A program made the position numbers and the translations under genes. 64,000 nucleotides of DNA from Galbula dea (lineage: Eukaryota; Chordata; Aves; Piciformes; Galbulidae), in assembly GCA_013399015.1 (NCBI GenBank), contig VWZX01009072.1:1550001-1614000 (forward strand), in the 5' to 3' direction. Below, in pieces: positions 15,000 to 48,289 of the stretch; within the stretch, counting starts at the first letter, position 1, and the number at the start of each line of letters is the position of its first letter. The notes under the pieces were generated by a model. The model was not told the origin of the DNA, ran no database searches, and worked only from the letters and a program-made list of their open reading frames with translations.

Positions 15000-16594
15000 G
15001 GATAAAGGTCAAAAAAACCCCAAAACATGCAGTGCTTTCAGGTCACATTATTTCACATAGCTTACATTGAAATGTTTAGAGTAAAGCAGTTTACCATGCA
15101 AGGTGAAAGTCAAATCCTTTCAGAAAGGGAAGCAAGCAACATCTTCATTTAAGCTTTCCTAAGAGACAGAGCTCACGTTTGCTATGAAGCCAGCTATGGT
15201 CTTTCCTTTTTAAAAGTGGATGCAATATCCCCAAAGGAATTTTTTAGTTATGGTCTGCCAACTTGTGTCATTCCAGACTGGAATGTAGCCCTTTGTTTTG
15301 TAAATGTATTTGATTACTGCTTTTTCCTTTTGACAAGTGCTTTCATGTATTAAAGAAGTCATTGTTACTTTTTTCACTGGTAATTGAGGGATATACTAAG
15401 TTCTCCCTTAGAAAGCCTCATTAACCTCTGCCCTCCATACTCTTCCCTTCCTTCTGTTGTTAATCAGATTCTAATTTTTATTGCTTATTATAACAGACTA
15501 TTAATTTCCAACTTTAGGAATGGTGAGTATGGTGACTGTCTCTACTTTGTTAAAGGTTTAATATTATCCTACCCACATTTTTTACCAAACAGTCTGGGAC
15601 AAAGGGCTCAGCTGCTTCTAGAAACACAGCATCACATTCCAAATGTAATGATATATTTTAACCTTTTTTTAAGTACAAGAAAAAGCCCACACTGAACATC
15701 TAATAAAGTCAGGCCTGTAAACTGGCTAAGTCCACTGCATGTGCAAAAGAGTAAGGCACTGGAGCTCACATTCAGTGACTTGTTTCATTTTACTCTTCCA
15801 GGTATCAGGCTAACCTGGTGCCACCAAGGTAACTTTGCATCCAAATAATAAGTACTTAAAACTAGAAAATACTTACACTGTGCTTACAAGTGCAGCTCAT
15901 TCAAGAAAAAGGTCAATCAAGCTTCCTTCATGTTGACCATGTAAATACGACAATAATATTTTAATACACATCAGTTGTATTCCAAGAGCCTCAGTCCTTG
16001 ACAGAGATGTGATATTGGTTGAAAATTAGTCTCCATTTCCCAGTAATTATTTTCATTTTGATCCAAACACCTAGAAATGCCATAGTTACTCTATGAATGC
16101 CACCAGGGCAGACCTCACTGGGGAGGAAGAAAGCAAGAACATCATTACTCTGGGGAGCCTTTTCACAAACTGAGCTGCAGCATCTGAACCTTCTGGACTG
16201 TATGGAAGCTCCTGCTCAGTTCTCCTTTAAAGAGCCAACAGCAGCAAGTTACAGGTTTCCAAAAAAACCAACCTATTCCAAAGGTCAGCTCTTAAAGAAT
16301 TGTACATGCCTTTTGCCATAAGTTTGGGGACCGTGTTTGTTAAGGTATCTCAGAGTTCCAACTGGACAGTCAGAAAGATGTAGGCATCCAAAAGCTGTGA
16401 ACTAATTAACTAGTGCAATCTTCAAATAAGATATGAAGTACTTAATCTTGACTTCCCTGAAATTAAACACCAGAATGTGTACTAAGACTTTCCAAAATAA
16501 CAATACTTCTATATTAAATTTGTGCATAGGACTGCCATTACTCTTCAAGATGTGGGAAAACAGATGACATGAAATGTACACCAAAGGTAGTTGA
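15000..16594 (-). other. Possible distal 3' UTR extension of YWHAZ
   Basis: This AT-rich stretch lies directly downstream of the proximal poly(A) signal and holds no supported gene. A further minus-strand hexamer occurs around 15,478-15,484 (AATAAAAATTAG context). A longer YWHAZ transcript could end there. This is inference from position only. Confidence 0.25.
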
Positions 16595-17589
16595 AAAGTC
16601 CATTCATAAAACTTTTATTCCACTTACATCAACTTAATACACATGTTCTGAACAGTTATGCTTGGATTGTTCATGAAAATTCCATAAGACATTAAACAAA
16701 GCTAGCCATCATCTCAAGTTATTTCCCTGTTAACTATTTTTACAGCACATGCATGTTAGGCAAGTATCAAAAAAAAAAAAAAAATCACAAAAGCAAAAAA
16801 CCTAAAAAAGTTAAATACATGGGTTTTTGTTTTACTGCTGTGCTCGATATACAGTGTCATTATGGATATCAAGCAATTCATTTTTACTGCATCTTTACTT
16901 GTACATTTGTTCTTAGGTTGCTTAAACCATTTAAATACAAATAAAATGTGTAGCAAAAATAATGAAAGCAACAGCAGGTAACTTTACAAATAATGGAATG
17001 TGAACCGTTTCTCTGTCCTTCTCTAGAGAAAGTTGAGTGGGTTATCAAACTGTCTTAAGGAACACTTCAGCTGCAATCAAAGATGTACACTTGATTGGTA
17101 TATTCCACAGATTTCACATGTTGACTTGACATGCAGTATCCATGGGACATCAGTTTACTCACAGCCATGTGTGCTCCAGCCTGAATACTCATGCTAACTA
17201 CAGCCGTGGCTGCAACTGATTATCCCTTTTTTCCATCATGACAGACCAATATGCAAGCAGTCATCTTTGCTTGACATAGAAAGCTGTTTTTACACTGGCC
17301 TTGTGGGAAGCCACAATGTACCAAAAGTACTATGCCAAACATGTAAAATTGTATAAAAATTTCACAACCCTATATTGGCCACCTCAGATGAAAACAGGTA
17401 AATTCCCCAAATGTTAACTGGCTCTATTCCCCTAATATTAAACAAAACCACATGGGAAATATAGAAATCCAAATAGAAGTAACATAAACCTGTCAAATCG
17501 TAAACAAAAACTATTTGTGGGACAGCATGGAGGACAAATGGTCTACGGTGTAAATTTCAGAATGAGGCAGATGGAAGTTGGAAGGCTGG
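16595..17589 (-). other. YWHAZ: YWHAZ 3' UTR (proximal form)
   Basis: About 1 kb of non-coding sequence follows the stop codon, with no intron signals, and ends just past an AATAAA hexamer. A run of 16 A on the plus strand at 16,769-16,784 is a U tract in the transcript. The cleavage site is inferred from the hexamer. 1 kb would fit an mRNA of roughly 1.9 kb, but the extent is not proven. Confidence 0.75.
16614..16619 (-). terminator. YWHAZ: Poly(A) signal AATAAA for YWHAZ
   Basis: The minus strand reads GTGGAATAAAAGTTTTATGAATGG here, about 970 nt past the stop codon. It is the best-placed hexamer after the coding region. Cleavage would fall about 15-25 nt further on, near 16,595. Confidence 0.7.
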
Positions 17590-39308
<21,719 letters not shown>

Positions 39309-39318
39309 GCTGATATTT

Positions 39319-40600
39319 CTAAAGAGGAAAAATAGTGAGGCATTATTCAGACACTGATCAAGGACAAAAGTGTTTTAACTTCATAGGCAGCGCAACCATT
39401 CTCTAAGTAGTCTGAACTTTTAAGAGGTGCAACTGAAATCAAGAACACAAGGCATACAAAGTAATCAATGCTCAAACACATGGATATGTGCACTGAAGAG
39501 TTAAAGTCACTCCTTCCTCCTGAAAAATTGTTAACTTTAAAAATAATGCAACAATAGATGTTTTCAAATACCATTTTAGTAAATGCAAACAAAAGTATCC
39601 AAAGGTGAACTGAATGCAAATCACTCTTATGCACATAACTGATCCTAGCCCCTTCCCATCACTCTCTTGCAAGACTACATTTAAGCTGCAGCATCAACTG
39701 CATCCAATTATCCACACAACAAAATTCACAAGAATACTCAACAGTTAAGTTTTTCACAAGAGAAAACCAAATTAAGGCTAGACAAACAGTACCAGGCAAC
39801 TTCTCTGCACCTTAACAGAATCTTACGTTACATGCAGAAAGACCTAGCATAGAGATCTGCAAATAAAATCCCACATTGGATGTTACAGTCAGAACACACA
39901 AGGTATATAAATTTCAACCCTTCAAAAATGTTACCTTCCTTTCACAAAATGGGATATGGTAGAAGTCCTGAGCCAGATACGGCTGCTCAGGTTGAGAAGC
40001 TATGCTTTCAGAAATAAAAGGAAATTTTACTACTTCAAAATACTACTTCAACATCAGTATTTGAGACAGCATGACCTGGCTGACATGCTTCATAACCTGC
40101 ATTTTATCAGCACTTTTTAAGAAAACATGCTGATAAACAGAGGTATCAGTTTGGGGTGTTTTATGGTACATCAGGAAAGATTACTCTTCCTTCACCCCTC
40201 ATCCTTTTAGGTATCTTGACTTGACCGTTTTGAGGCCCTGGCAATGTGCTTTGGGATACATCATCCCTTAAAGTTCGACCAGATTATCACAGCAAGAACC
40301 AATTTTGGTCATGTATGCTTTATGTATTTATGTATACTTCATACACAACAATCCAGGATCTTCATCTTTAACCATTAATCTTTGTGTCATTTTATATGAA
40401 GTTGCAACAAACAATAGCAGCACTATCTTCCGTTTAGGAATAAATTAAGCATTTTTTAACATTTCAGTCACCTGAAAGGGAAAGTTTTAGTAGCTCCTAC
40501 CCACAACACCGGGACAAAAACTCAGCAGCTGTTCCGGAGCGTTTGGAATTGTGCGTTGAAAACTTAACCGCATCGTTAACAGCGGGGTTAAGGAGCCATT
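39319..40600 (-). other. YWHAZ: YWHAZ intron 1, 3' portion
   Basis: AT-rich intron sequence between the CpG island and the first coding exon. The donor of this intron depends on which first exon is used (41,616 or 41,035). I saw no repeat or further exon. Confidence 0.75.
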
Positions 40601-41036
40601 TTAAAACAAGGTTTTGGCTACGATTATTTAACACCCGGCGCGATCAGGATGAGCGTAGTGGTTACAACCGCCGGCCGTGACGCCGGCCTACGGGGCTGCC
40701 CGCAGGCTGCTACGGCAGCATCCATCACAAGCCGCCAGGCCGCCCGTCGTGCCCGTCGGCCAAGTCCGCCCAGTCCGCCCGCGGGCGCGGCGAGTGCTGG
40801 GCGCCGCCCGCGGTTCCCCCGCACGCGAGGTGACAGCAGAAAATGGAGCGGCTCGGGGGAGGAAAGGGCGGCGCGGGCCCCCAGGGCGAGGCGGCGCGCT
40901 CCAGGCCGCCCCTCCCTGCGGTGTGGCCGCCGCATCCGCCCGCCACCAGAACACCCAGCGCCTCGCCGGCTGCCTTTGTCATGGCGGATCGGCGCCGGAG
41001 CTCAGCCCACATCAGCGCGCGATAATCCCGCTCACC

Positions 41037-41175
41037 TCCGCCCAGCGCCGGGGGCGGCGGCGGAGGATGCCGCGTCCCCGCCCCGGCAGCGGGCGGACGA
41101 GGGGAAGCCCGAGGGCCTAGCCCCAGGGGACGGGGAAGAGGGGGCGGAGGAAGACCCCCTTCCTGTCCCGAGGGA
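41037..41175 (-). other. YWHAZ: Candidate non-coding first exon of YWHAZ (proximal)
   Basis: The minus strand reads GGGCGGAG|GTGAGC with the junction at 41,036/41,035, a good donor. The sequence 5' of it is GC-rich and runs into a 17-N gap, so the exon start cannot be seen. This is an alternative or additional first exon; the feature covers the visible part. Confidence 0.35.
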
Positions 41176-41192
41176 NNNNNNNNNNNNNNNNN
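41176..41192. other. Assembly gap (17 N) in the CpG island
   Basis: Seventeen N lie within the most GC-rich part of the island, a typical site of sequencing dropout. A further single N is at 41,411. The true missing length is unknown and could hide part of a YWHAZ first exon. Confidence 0.99.
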
Positions 41193-41616
41193 GGGGCGCC
41201 GCCACTATCGCCCGGACCCCTCGGATAGGGCTGGGAGGGAGAAGATGGGGGAACACCGACTGAGGGGCGGCCGCTGCGACTCTTCTACGCCCGGGCAGCG
41301 CTCCCGGCGGGAGACCACACCCAGCGGCAGCCGCCCGCGCCCCGCGCGCCAGCCCCCCGCCTGGCGGAGGCGGTGCCCCCCCCGCCCGCCAAGCACCACG
41401 GGCGGGGCCCNCCCGCCGCCCGCTCCCTCTTCGCGGAACCGCCCTGCTGCCGTCGGCGAAGCCGAAGGCGGTGGGGTAGGGGGAGTAGGGGAGGGCCCGG
41501 CACTGCCCGCCGGCCGCCTCACACGGCCCCTAACCCCCAGGGGGCTGAGGGCTGGGTCCCGGGGCAGCCGCCCAGCGCGGGGTCCGGAGGCGGGACGGCG
41601 CGGTGGGCCCCGTTAC

Positions 41617-41690
41617 CTGTGCGCGGCAGGAGCGCGGCGGCAATTGTCTCGGGGAGGGTGACCGGCGCGGACTGTGCCTATCTCGCGGCT
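41617..41690 (-). other. YWHAZ: Candidate non-coding first exon of YWHAZ (distal)
   Basis: The minus strand shows a strong donor, CGCACAG|GTAACG, with the last exon base at 41,617. About 120-165 nt upstream are the inverted CCAAT box and the CRE, a good distance for a core promoter. The 5' limit is a guess because no TATA box is seen. Mammalian YWHAZ is known to use alternative non-coding first exons, so this one and the proximal candidate may both be used. Confidence 0.5.
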
Positions 41691-41735
41691 CGCTGCGCTG
41701 CAGCCTCTCTCCCAACTCCACACACGGCGTCTCCG

Positions 41736-41740
41736 CCAAT
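41736..41740 (-). promoter_or_regulatory. Inverted CCAAT box (ATTGG on the transcribed sense)
   Basis: The plus strand reads CCGCCAATCACC. It lies about 36 bp downstream of the CRE in the direction of YWHAZ transcription, and about 120 nt upstream of the candidate donor. This is the usual arrangement for NF-Y at TATA-less promoters. Confidence 0.5.
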
Positions 41741-41775
41741 CACCGTGCCGCAACGCACGGGCAGCGCACCGCCCG

Positions 41776-41783
41776 TGACGTCA
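41776..41783. promoter_or_regulatory. Full palindromic cAMP response element (TGACGTCA)
   Basis: This is a perfect 8-bp CRE within the CpG island, about 160 nt upstream of the distal first-exon donor on the minus strand. CREB/ATF proteins bind this motif. Its position next to a CCAAT box suggests that it is functional, but that is inference. Confidence 0.6.
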
Positions 41784-42299
41784 AGCGGGGCCATGGCAAC
41801 CGCGAAGGCACGAGCACGAGCACGAGCCCGCGCCTCCCTGGCGCGCCACAGGGTGGAGGCCTCGCCTACCGCCGCGGGCGCCGGCGGCGCGCGGGCAGGC
41901 GGGACACGCCTAGAGCGGGCGGCCCCGCTCGCGGTCGCGCGCCTCTGGCACTGCGCGCCCCCCTTCTGCGGAGCCGAGCCGGGGTTTGGGGGGGCGGGGC
42001 GGGTTGGCCGCGGTGCGGAGCTTCCACAGGGCAGGGCAGGGCCGGGCAGGGTCTTCCTCCGCCGCGGGTTCTGACGCTCCGCTAGGCGCCTGGACCTGCC
42101 GGGCGAGGCCTGGCCCCCGTGTCTGCAGCCCGGCGGGGAGCGCCCTTCACCTTCCCCAGCCTTCGCCGCTGGTCCGCTAAGGAGATCGGCCGTGGCGAAG
42201 CTGTCCTTAGGCCTGCGGCACAGGGCATCATGTGGAAACGTGGGGGCCGCGACACCGCCGAATGTGGCAGTGGTTGTGTGGGGGTGGCCCCCCAGCCCC

Positions 42300-45200
42300 T
42301 CTATTTACCACACACCCCAAGCGACCTCTCCCGGTTTTGTGCTTTCCACGAGGGCCGAGTTTTTCCCATTAGCTCCACGCTTGTCGAGTTCCGCAGGTCC
42401 TGGCGGGGCCTCTAGCACTATTCCTGTTGCAGGGCTGCAAGGTGGGACGCCTGTGATGGAGGGCGGGTTGGTGGATTGGTAGCGAGGGGACCAGCGCTCT
42501 CCCGGTGCACACAGGTCTGTGTGATGCCTTGTGTCTGCCGAGCCAAGTATTGAACTGTGTGCCAGGAACCTAATCCTGGACCAGGAGAGGGAAGGAGGTT
42601 GTGAGTCGGAAAGGAATTACCCAGGAGATGATGGCACATGGAGCCTGGGCACTGACAACCCTAGTCCCAGACAGGAGCCCAGGGAGTGGCGGCAGAGCCG
42701 GAAGAGGCCCAGCCTGGGACTGTTGGGGTGGACGTGCAGCCAGGCTCTGCATAGGCAGAACAATCCTTTTGCAAGTATCTCTCCTGGAAAGGCGAATTGG
42801 CATTTCAGCCAGCACTGCGCAAACGTTGATGAGAATGTGCTGACAGGAGTGGGAAGAGTATTAAAATAATTAACATTGCTGTTGTTGGAAATGCATTTTT
42901 TGAAAAAAGAGTCTTTCCCAAAGGTGCTCATGGCCTGCAGCCTCTTCTCTCCTTTTTGAACAACACACCCCTGCTTGAGACCCTGTCTCAAGTATGCAGT
43001 GTCCTGACTTCTCCTATGCTTTCTTCTGGGCTCTGGGATCAGCACTGTCTCTCAGAATTAGAAGTAAGATGGAGCAAGCATCTCAGTATCTTTACTGAAA
43101 AGGGTCAGGTAGGATAGACGGGGTAGGGAGGTTTTCTCTTCCAGACTCCTGTCCTGTCTGGCAATACCACAGAAAAGGATATCTCCAATGGGAGAGGGAT
43201 AGTCCCTCCGAGGGGCTTGCTCCAGGCCTTTGTGCTGATGGGAGACCTCAGTGAGCACTCTGCGCTGTTTCCTATCTAGGTAAGATCTCATACAAACCTT
43301 AGGCTCTGGTCACGTGGTTGGTTACTGTATCCCAGCTGTACAGCCCTAACTAGAAATCGGGGAACAGCAGCTTTCTGATTGACTGCTGCTTGGATTACAA
43401 ATACTTGCCTGACTAATTGCTCAAAATGACTCACACGGAAATGGACACAGCACAGGACAAACACGTATGTATGTATGTAGACAGTCATAAAAATCTGTTG
43501 GTAGGGCAGCCTGTGGGAATAACATAGGAAGAAAGAGGTGCTTACTTTTTGGAAAGCGAGAGGAAGTTATGAATGTATTAGTGCTTTTGACAAGTGGCTG
43601 GCTGGGCCCAGGTTGGTATGGTACAGAGAAAACATGTCTACACGTTCTCTGGCAGATGTGCTGCCTTCTGCCTTCTAGTCTTTCCTGTATGCCTCTCTCT
43701 GTCTTCTCCAGGCGCTTCTGGGGTAGCTTCTTGGCATGCTCTTTGTCTTCCCTCTGCCCTGCAGCGATGAACTAGACCTGAGAGTGCAATAAAGTGACCA
43801 GAACAGGAGCCAGGAGTTTTATTTATCAATCTTCAGAGCAATGGTCCTATTTTGACTGTATATCCAAAAGGTGCTTTATTAAGCTCTGCAGGACAAAGTT
43901 GACTTTTTAAGAATGGGGCTTTTTTTTTCTTTTTACTCTTAAAACTGCATTATGTAAAGAACAGTTACGCTTTCTGTGGTGTCATTTTACCTATAAGGTT
44001 TGTTTATGGATCTCTTACTACCCTTTCTCATGACCTAAGATGTTGGGGTTTGTCACAATGTACATTTTTCTCCATGTAAACTTTGTTCAGCAACTTCTGT
44101 TATCTTAGACATTGATATTAAAAAGGAGGTGGTGGGGGTTTTTTTTTGTGGTTTGGTTTTGTTTTGTTTTAATTCTTCATCAGTTCTAGCGCCTTCTATT
44201 TACCCAAGATGTAATGCATTTCAGTCACGCTTCTATGGAATATTGCTGGAATATAGCTCGTGAAGAAAGCTAAAAAAACCCCAAAGTAGGCAATATTAGG
44301 TAGAGCAAAGCTCACCAGAATTTACTAGCTGAGTCAGGTGACAACATCCCATTGCTCAATTTAAATGTGAAAAATAAAATAACCTTCCTTTTTCCTTCCC
44401 CAGTGATGCTTTGTTAGGGTATACAGATTCAGAGAAGTTAATTTTTGAAACAAGCATCGTAAGGCTCAGGTTCATGATGTATTCTGATACAGAATGCTGC
44501 TTCATCTTATCTGTTTTTATTTTTTACCATTACTTTCCACTTTAGGAAGCAATAAGAAGAGAGATTGAGAGCTGTACTTGAACACAGATGGTATGATGGC
44601 ACACCATTTGCTGCAACTTGCTTCAAGTTATGTTACAGAGTTCATTTTTAACATAAGCTTTAAACCTTTATTTTACAGAAAAGTCTCACTGAAATGGCAA
44701 CCACCCAAATGTAGACTATACATTTGCAGAGGTACTTGAATATTTTGTGGTAACAAGATGAAAAATCAACTTATATAGGAAAATAATAATCCTTAAAAGT
44801 GCATAAAGAATCTAGACTGGAGAATAGTTAGGTGAAGCACAGATATGCATTGCTTTTTGATCTCTCCAGGAAACACAGGGGAACACCTTGTGAAGTAGAT
44901 TACAATGCTGTAGGCAGTGTTAATAGTTTTGTGGAAGGAAAACCTCAGCCTTTCCATTCAGTCCTTTCCATTATTTCTGGTTTTGGAGTGAATGGAACAT
45001 CTCCTGCAACAACCCTAATTGCCACATGATTTTTGTTTGCTAACAGCCCCATATGTCAATAGATGCTGAACTCATTGCCCTTTAAGTGGGCTATTTTTGC
45101 CCAACACCATTTCCACTCCTCTGAATTTCATGAATGTTGCCGTTTGGAACAGATCCAAGGAATTAGACATAACTCACCTTTTCATACACTGTCTCTTGAA

Positions 45201-47814
45201 CAGATACTCTCCTGCTGTCTTCTATTCTTATATTTTCTGCACTTTTCCCTCAGTGTGGAACATTTTATTTCGTCTTGCTTATTGCAGCTTTGAGCAGGGA
45301 ACTTGGTCACTTAAAAAGATAGGCCTTAAGCAGTTTCCTTTTTCTTCAAATGTGTTTTCTCTGCTGCTCTCTGCACAGCTTTTCATTCGATGACTTGCAC
45401 TTTCACTATCTCATACTGTCAGATGTACTTGTCGGCAGCTAAGAGCAAAAACTAGTCTGTAGAGTAAGACACATTTGCCTAAAAAAGGAGATAATGTATG
45501 TTTATTTACAGTCATTTTTTACTTATATGAGAGGAAGAAATGGTGGGAGAGGGGTGTGGGAGGGGTGTGTGTGAGAGAAAATGACCACAGATACCTTTTA
45601 TTCTCCCTCTAACACAGCATTTAGTTCTTTCTTCTTCCCTCCCATCCTTTCTCCCGTAAGTGCTTAGTTATTCTTCCCTGTGCTTAACGATATTCAATTA
45701 AAAGTGTCTGCTCAGCAAGGCAGGGTTATGCACACACTAGAAGAGGACAGCAGGGTTTCTGGGGGGGTTACCCCCACACAGGCCAGAGAAGGCAATTCAG
45801 GAAGTCTGCAGGAATAGCTCTCAAAACTCAGTGAATGCTGTCAGGACTGGAAAGCACAGTGATAGGTACTCTTGGTGCTAACCAGGCTGCTGCTAGAAAA
45901 TGGAGATGTTCTGACTGAGGTGGGGGTTTTTTGTTTTGTGGGTTTTTGTTTGTTTGTTTGTTTGTGTTTTGTTTTATTTTGTTTTTTCTAGGGAACAGGA
46001 AAATGAGGAAAAGCAGCCTAGCAAAGAGCATTTCTCCAGAGATCAAGAGATGATTCTGCAAATCTACAGACTGTGGGGGGAAAATAAGAAGGGTTAGAGG
46101 CACTGTTGTGTGTTCTTCTGCTGTCAGGAGCTACTTCTCTGAAAGCTGCTTGCTCAAAATCCTGACTATTGTGATTTGTTACATTCCTTTCTGTGCTGAT
46201 TCTCAGACTACATGATGATACTGTATATAGGAGTATTCTTATGCAGCCTTTGTGTGCTTCTGCAGGGCATTGAGCTTCTTGACTCCCACTTAGCAAATAA
46301 TATTGTTGGCATATTACCACCTTTCTGGAATAAAACATTTATTAACATTTTTAGGAAAATGTCCTAGCTATCTTTATTTCTTTTCTTGGCCACAGCCTGT
46401 GATTTACAAGCCAAGCTTCAAGCTTTGCGCGAGGGAGTGAGATCTTTCATTCCTCTCCTTTGTAGTCTGATTGTGATTTTGGACCAACTGACACCCTTCC
46501 TCCTCATGGTACTTGCAGGTTGATCCTACTGAGAGACTTTAGTGAAGGATGGATGCACCTTAGATGCATTTCTTTTCTTTTTGTTCCTTTTTATTTTTTT
46601 TTTCCCTGTGGTCTAAAACGAGTCAGATTCTGACTCTGTCAGGTGCCAGTCATAAAACACATAAAATGTGGATAAGACTGCTATTTTCCATCACTGAGTG
46701 GAAACCAGTTAAAGCTGCTGGATCTCAGATGGGCTTTCTCTCTGCCTCATCAAAGATGTCCTCAGAACCTTCTCTAACCTCCTCACCTGTCTGTTTTTAG
46801 TCTAGTTTTATTAGAAATTACACATTTGGCTGAAAAATCAAAGGACCGGTGAGTCCTGCAAAAGTAATCCTGTACCTTGGGTTAAAGTCCTCAAATGATT
46901 TTATATATGAATTGGTTTAACTATATATATTATAGTTATATATATTTCTCAGATTCAACTGTCAGTAAAATGCAAAGGTCATTTTCACAGAAAAAAAAAA
47001 AGAAGAAAAAAAGCCAACAACAATAAAAGAAGTTTGCAAACATCTTGTCACCAAAGTGACAAGTATCCATGAAGGACATCAGGATACCCACCAAATAAAT
47101 GGCATAGAAGTGATTAATTTTAGGATATCACATTCCCTGATTCTGAAAAAAAAGTAGTGTAAAATGGCAAGTTCCTTCACAGAACTTGTCATCAAATGAT
47201 GAAGATAAATCAGCACTGCTCTACTTCCTACTTCCCTTTCAGAGAAAGGAAGGTAGATGCTCTTCTTCCTTGTTTAGAAAAAGCTTCTGAAAGGTATGCA
47301 AACTGTCAGCTTGCATGGAGGTCACTAAGAGCTGAACTTAACCTGAAGAACTTTTATTTCTGACATTTGGTGTATGAGATGGGGGAGAACATCAGGACCT
47401 AGCTGCATTTTCCCAGGGAAAATTCAGTTTGTTTCTGTACCTGGGTGGATTTTACAATATTAGATGCAAACTCAAAAGTTGCATGGAAGAACAAAGTTAA
47501 TCACTCTTGAATAATGCTGATAAATCAAACTATTTTGAGATGCAGCTAAGGAGCTTTTTAGGGATGCTGCTTCAATCCTCTGAAACATAAAGAAATCAAA
47601 TGAGCTATCCCAAACATCAGCAACAAAAAAGGCGATTTAATATGAGCAAAAGCACGTCGCTAGACAGAGGCTTGCAAACGGAATATGTATGTTTTCTATA
47701 TTACAATTTTACTATATTCTCATTCCTAAGTGCTGAGGTATTTGTGTATCTTCCAAAGATATGCTGAAAGAGTGTATCACATATGTTTTCTTCTCCATTT
47801 CTCCTGACAAGAAG
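42300..47814. other. Upstream flank of YWHAZ, no gene recognised
   Basis: Sequence falls from GC-rich near the island to AT-rich by about 43.8 kb. I see a plus-strand donor-like site (CTATCTAG|GTAAGA, near 43,279), which could belong to a divergent non-coding transcript, but no supported exon. The remaining content is simple G/T tracts and an AT-rich inverted repeat at 46,919-46,937. Confidence 0.6.
45919..45988. repeat. T-rich simple repeat with (GTTT)n
   Basis: A low-complexity stretch of G and T, including four to five GTTT units, in intergenic sequence upstream of YWHAZ. A similar shorter G/T tract is at about 44,128-44,172. Confidence 0.85.
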
Positions 47815-48035
47815 CAACACGTAGGAATTTTTTCACAGTGAGGGTGACAGAGCACTGGAACAGGCTGCCCAGAGAGGTTGTGGAGTCTCCTTCTCTGGAG
47901 ATACTCAAAACCCATCTGGACACGCTTCTGTGTGACCTGGTCTAGGGAATCCTGCTGCAGCAGGGGGGTTGGACTAGAAGATCTTTCGAGGTCCCTTTCA
48001 ACTCCTAATATGGTGGTGATTCTGTGATTCTGTGA
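47815..48035 (+). mobile_element. CR1 LINE 3'-end fragment
   Basis: About 220 bp match the CR1 end: the block encoding FFTVRVTEHWNRLPREVV in degraded form (GAACAGGCTGCCCAGAGAGGTTGTGGAGTCTCC), then the 3' UTR (GGTTGGACTAGAAGATC, TTCGAGGTCCCTTTCAACTCC). It ends in two copies of the 8-bp tail unit ATTCTGTG at 48,019-48,034. It is heavily 5'-truncated and lies 95 bp before the 79-bp tandem duplication. Confidence 0.9.
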
Positions 48036-48129
48036 AGATAGATGGTGCCCTGGGATGTGTGAAGCTGGTTGGCCACCAGCTCTGCTGGGGGCGCTGACTG
48101 AATGTGCGTCCTCCAGGGCTGGAAGTATG

Positions 48130-48288
48130 AGTTTGAGTGAATTTAATATGATGTTGATAAATTCACTGTGCACTAGTCTTATCCAGATCCTCCACAAAGC
48201 ACTGAATTAGTTTGAGTGAATTTAATATGATGTTGATAAATTCACTGTGCACTAGTCTTATCCAGATCCTCCACAAAGCACTGAATTA
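48130..48288. repeat. Perfect tandem duplication, 79-bp unit, two copies
   Basis: Copy 1 is 48,130-48,208 and copy 2 is 48,209-48,287, with one further matching base. By eye the two are identical at every position. The unit is ordinary AT-rich sequence, not a known repeat. Identity means a recent duplication or an assembly duplication. Confidence 0.95.
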
Positions 48289-48289
48289 T

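Larger units (their letters stand above)
40620..42290. promoter_or_regulatory. YWHAZ: CpG island promoter region of YWHAZ
   Basis: An abrupt change to very GC-rich, CpG-dense sequence, in contrast to AT-rich flanks on both sides, marks a housekeeping-type promoter. It lies just upstream of the YWHAZ coding exons, and no other gene is seen nearby. It contains GC boxes (for example near 41,992-42,001), an inverted CCAAT box and a palindromic CRE. Two assembly defects lie inside: 17 N at 41,176-41,192 and a single N at 41,411. The long ORFs in this region result from stop-poor GC-rich sequence. Confidence 0.88.

Noticed and set aside
40649..42085. Several long ORFs on both strands
   Set aside because: They lie in the CpG island, where stop codons are rare; products are R/A/G/P-rich, and one runs through N.
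46919..46937. AT-rich inverted repeat AACTATA…TATAGTT
   Set aside because: Simple TA-repeat symmetry, expected by chance in such sequence.
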